This document shows positions 15,234-15,670 of a stretch of DNA of 15,670 nucleotides, piece by piece. The notes below the pieces were generated by a model. It was not told the origin of the DNA. It was given only the letters and a program-made list of their open reading frames with translations, and made no database searches. The translations under genes were made by a program, and so were the position numbers. The stretch comes from Desulfobacteraceae bacterium (lineage in GTDB: Bacteria; Desulfobacterota; Desulfobacteria; Desulfobacterales; SURF-15), in assembly GCA_003599475.1 (NCBI GenBank), contig QZKK01000008.1, forward strand, positions 1-15,670, read 5' to 3'. Each line of letters begins with the position of its first letter. Position 1 is the stretch's first letter.

Positions 15234-15670
15234 TCACAGCAGCCGGGCAAGACGCTGGATTCCTTCGTGCATCCGATCGACCGAGGTGTAGGAGAAGTTG
15301 AGCCTGAGCTCATTTTTCTTCACGGTCCCCTCCGGGTAGAACTTGGAACCGGGGATGAAGGCAACCCGGTTTTCAAGCGCCTTCTTGAGCAGCTCGTCGG
15401 TATCGATCTTTTCATCCGATTCATTCAGGGTGACCCAGATGAACATCCCCCCTTCCGGCCGGGTCCAGCGAGCGCCTTCGGGCATCATCTCTTCAAGCGC
15501 CGAGAGCATGGCATCCCTGCGGGGACGGTAGAGCTCGACGATTCGCCCAATCTGTTGTTCCATATACCCTTTTTCGATGAAGCGTGCAGCGACGCGCTGG
15601 GTGACGCAATCAGGGCTGACAGTGATTTTCTGCTGCCACCGGACCATGGGATCGATCAGCCCGGGAGGTG
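15234..15670 (-). CDS. PLP-dependent aminotransferase, C-terminal part (partial)
   Basis: The last 144 residues of a gene that enters from the right edge. The frame is open to base 15670 and ends at TGA 15234-15236. The text MVRWQQKITVSPDCVTQRV, YRPRRDAML, WTRPEGGMFIWVTL, FIPGSKFYP and LRLNFSYTS is characteristic of the LysN/2-aminoadipate-type branch of class I aminotransferases. The Arg in LRLNFS is the expected substrate carboxylate binder. The catalytic lysine is upstream, outside the window. The internal ATG at 15647 is not the start. The product probably acts on branched-chain, aromatic or 2-aminoadipate substrates (family knowledge). Confidence 0.88.
   Translation of the reverse strand, partial: PPGLIDPMVRWQQKITVSPDCVTQRVAARFIEKGYMEQQIGRIVELYRPRRDAMLSALEEMMPEGARWTRPEGGMFIWVTLNESDEKIDTDELLKKALENRVAFIPGSKFYPEGTVKKNELRLNFSYTSVDRMHEGIQRLARLL

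Overview
The window looks like chromosomal DNA of a moderately GC-rich (by eye about 55%) Gram-negative anaerobe of the Desulfobacterota/Syntrophia kind. This is an inference from gene content: a squalene-hopene cyclase, a Pseudomonas-type RhlB helicase paired with a glycine-rich RRM protein, a dCache-HAMP-PP2C regulator, and intergenic degenerate repeats with a 14-bp period. No rRNA, tRNA, CRISPR array, transposase or phage gene was recognised.

Left part (1-1450) is a gene-decay zone. It opens with the first 31 codons of a P-loop helicase-like gene on the minus strand whose start region is duplicated. A gene-poor stretch follows. Then come three gene ruins: an ERCC4/XPF-type nuclease that has lost its middle (plus strand), the 3' end of a HEPN-domain gene, and the 3' end of a DUF4143-type ATPase gene (both minus strand). 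The last ruin abuts an intact class I/II aminotransferase (1447-2622, plus).

Centre-left (2656-5284, minus) is a probable operon: RRM RNA-binding protein, then rhlB RNA helicase 19 nt later, then a DUF2848 hydrolase-like protein 27 nt later. The first two plausibly act together in RNA remodelling. Upstream lies a 71-codon open frame that may be a decayed MNT-type nucleotidyltransferase, ending at a terminator-like hairpin.

Centre (5912-9006, plus) carries a Rossmann-fold NAD(P)-binding protein, a berberine-bridge-type FAD oxidoreductase and a creatininase-family amidohydrolase, the last two closely spaced. Squalene-hopene cyclase (9087-11102, minus) converges on them. It makes hopanoids from squalene, but no other hopanoid gene is visible here.

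Right part: a membrane-anchored dCache-HAMP-PP2C phosphatase (11330-13378, plus) is divergent from shc. It converges through a repeat-rich spacer on a YtcJ-like amidohydrolase (13469-15082, minus). Beyond a 150-bp spacer made of three 14-bp-periodic repeat blocks lies the C-terminal part of a second aminotransferase (15234-15670, minus), cut by the window edge.

I did not find a convincing new multi-gene system. The most unusual content is the cluster of deletion scars at the left, the mosaic repeats, and the orphan PP2C phosphatase.
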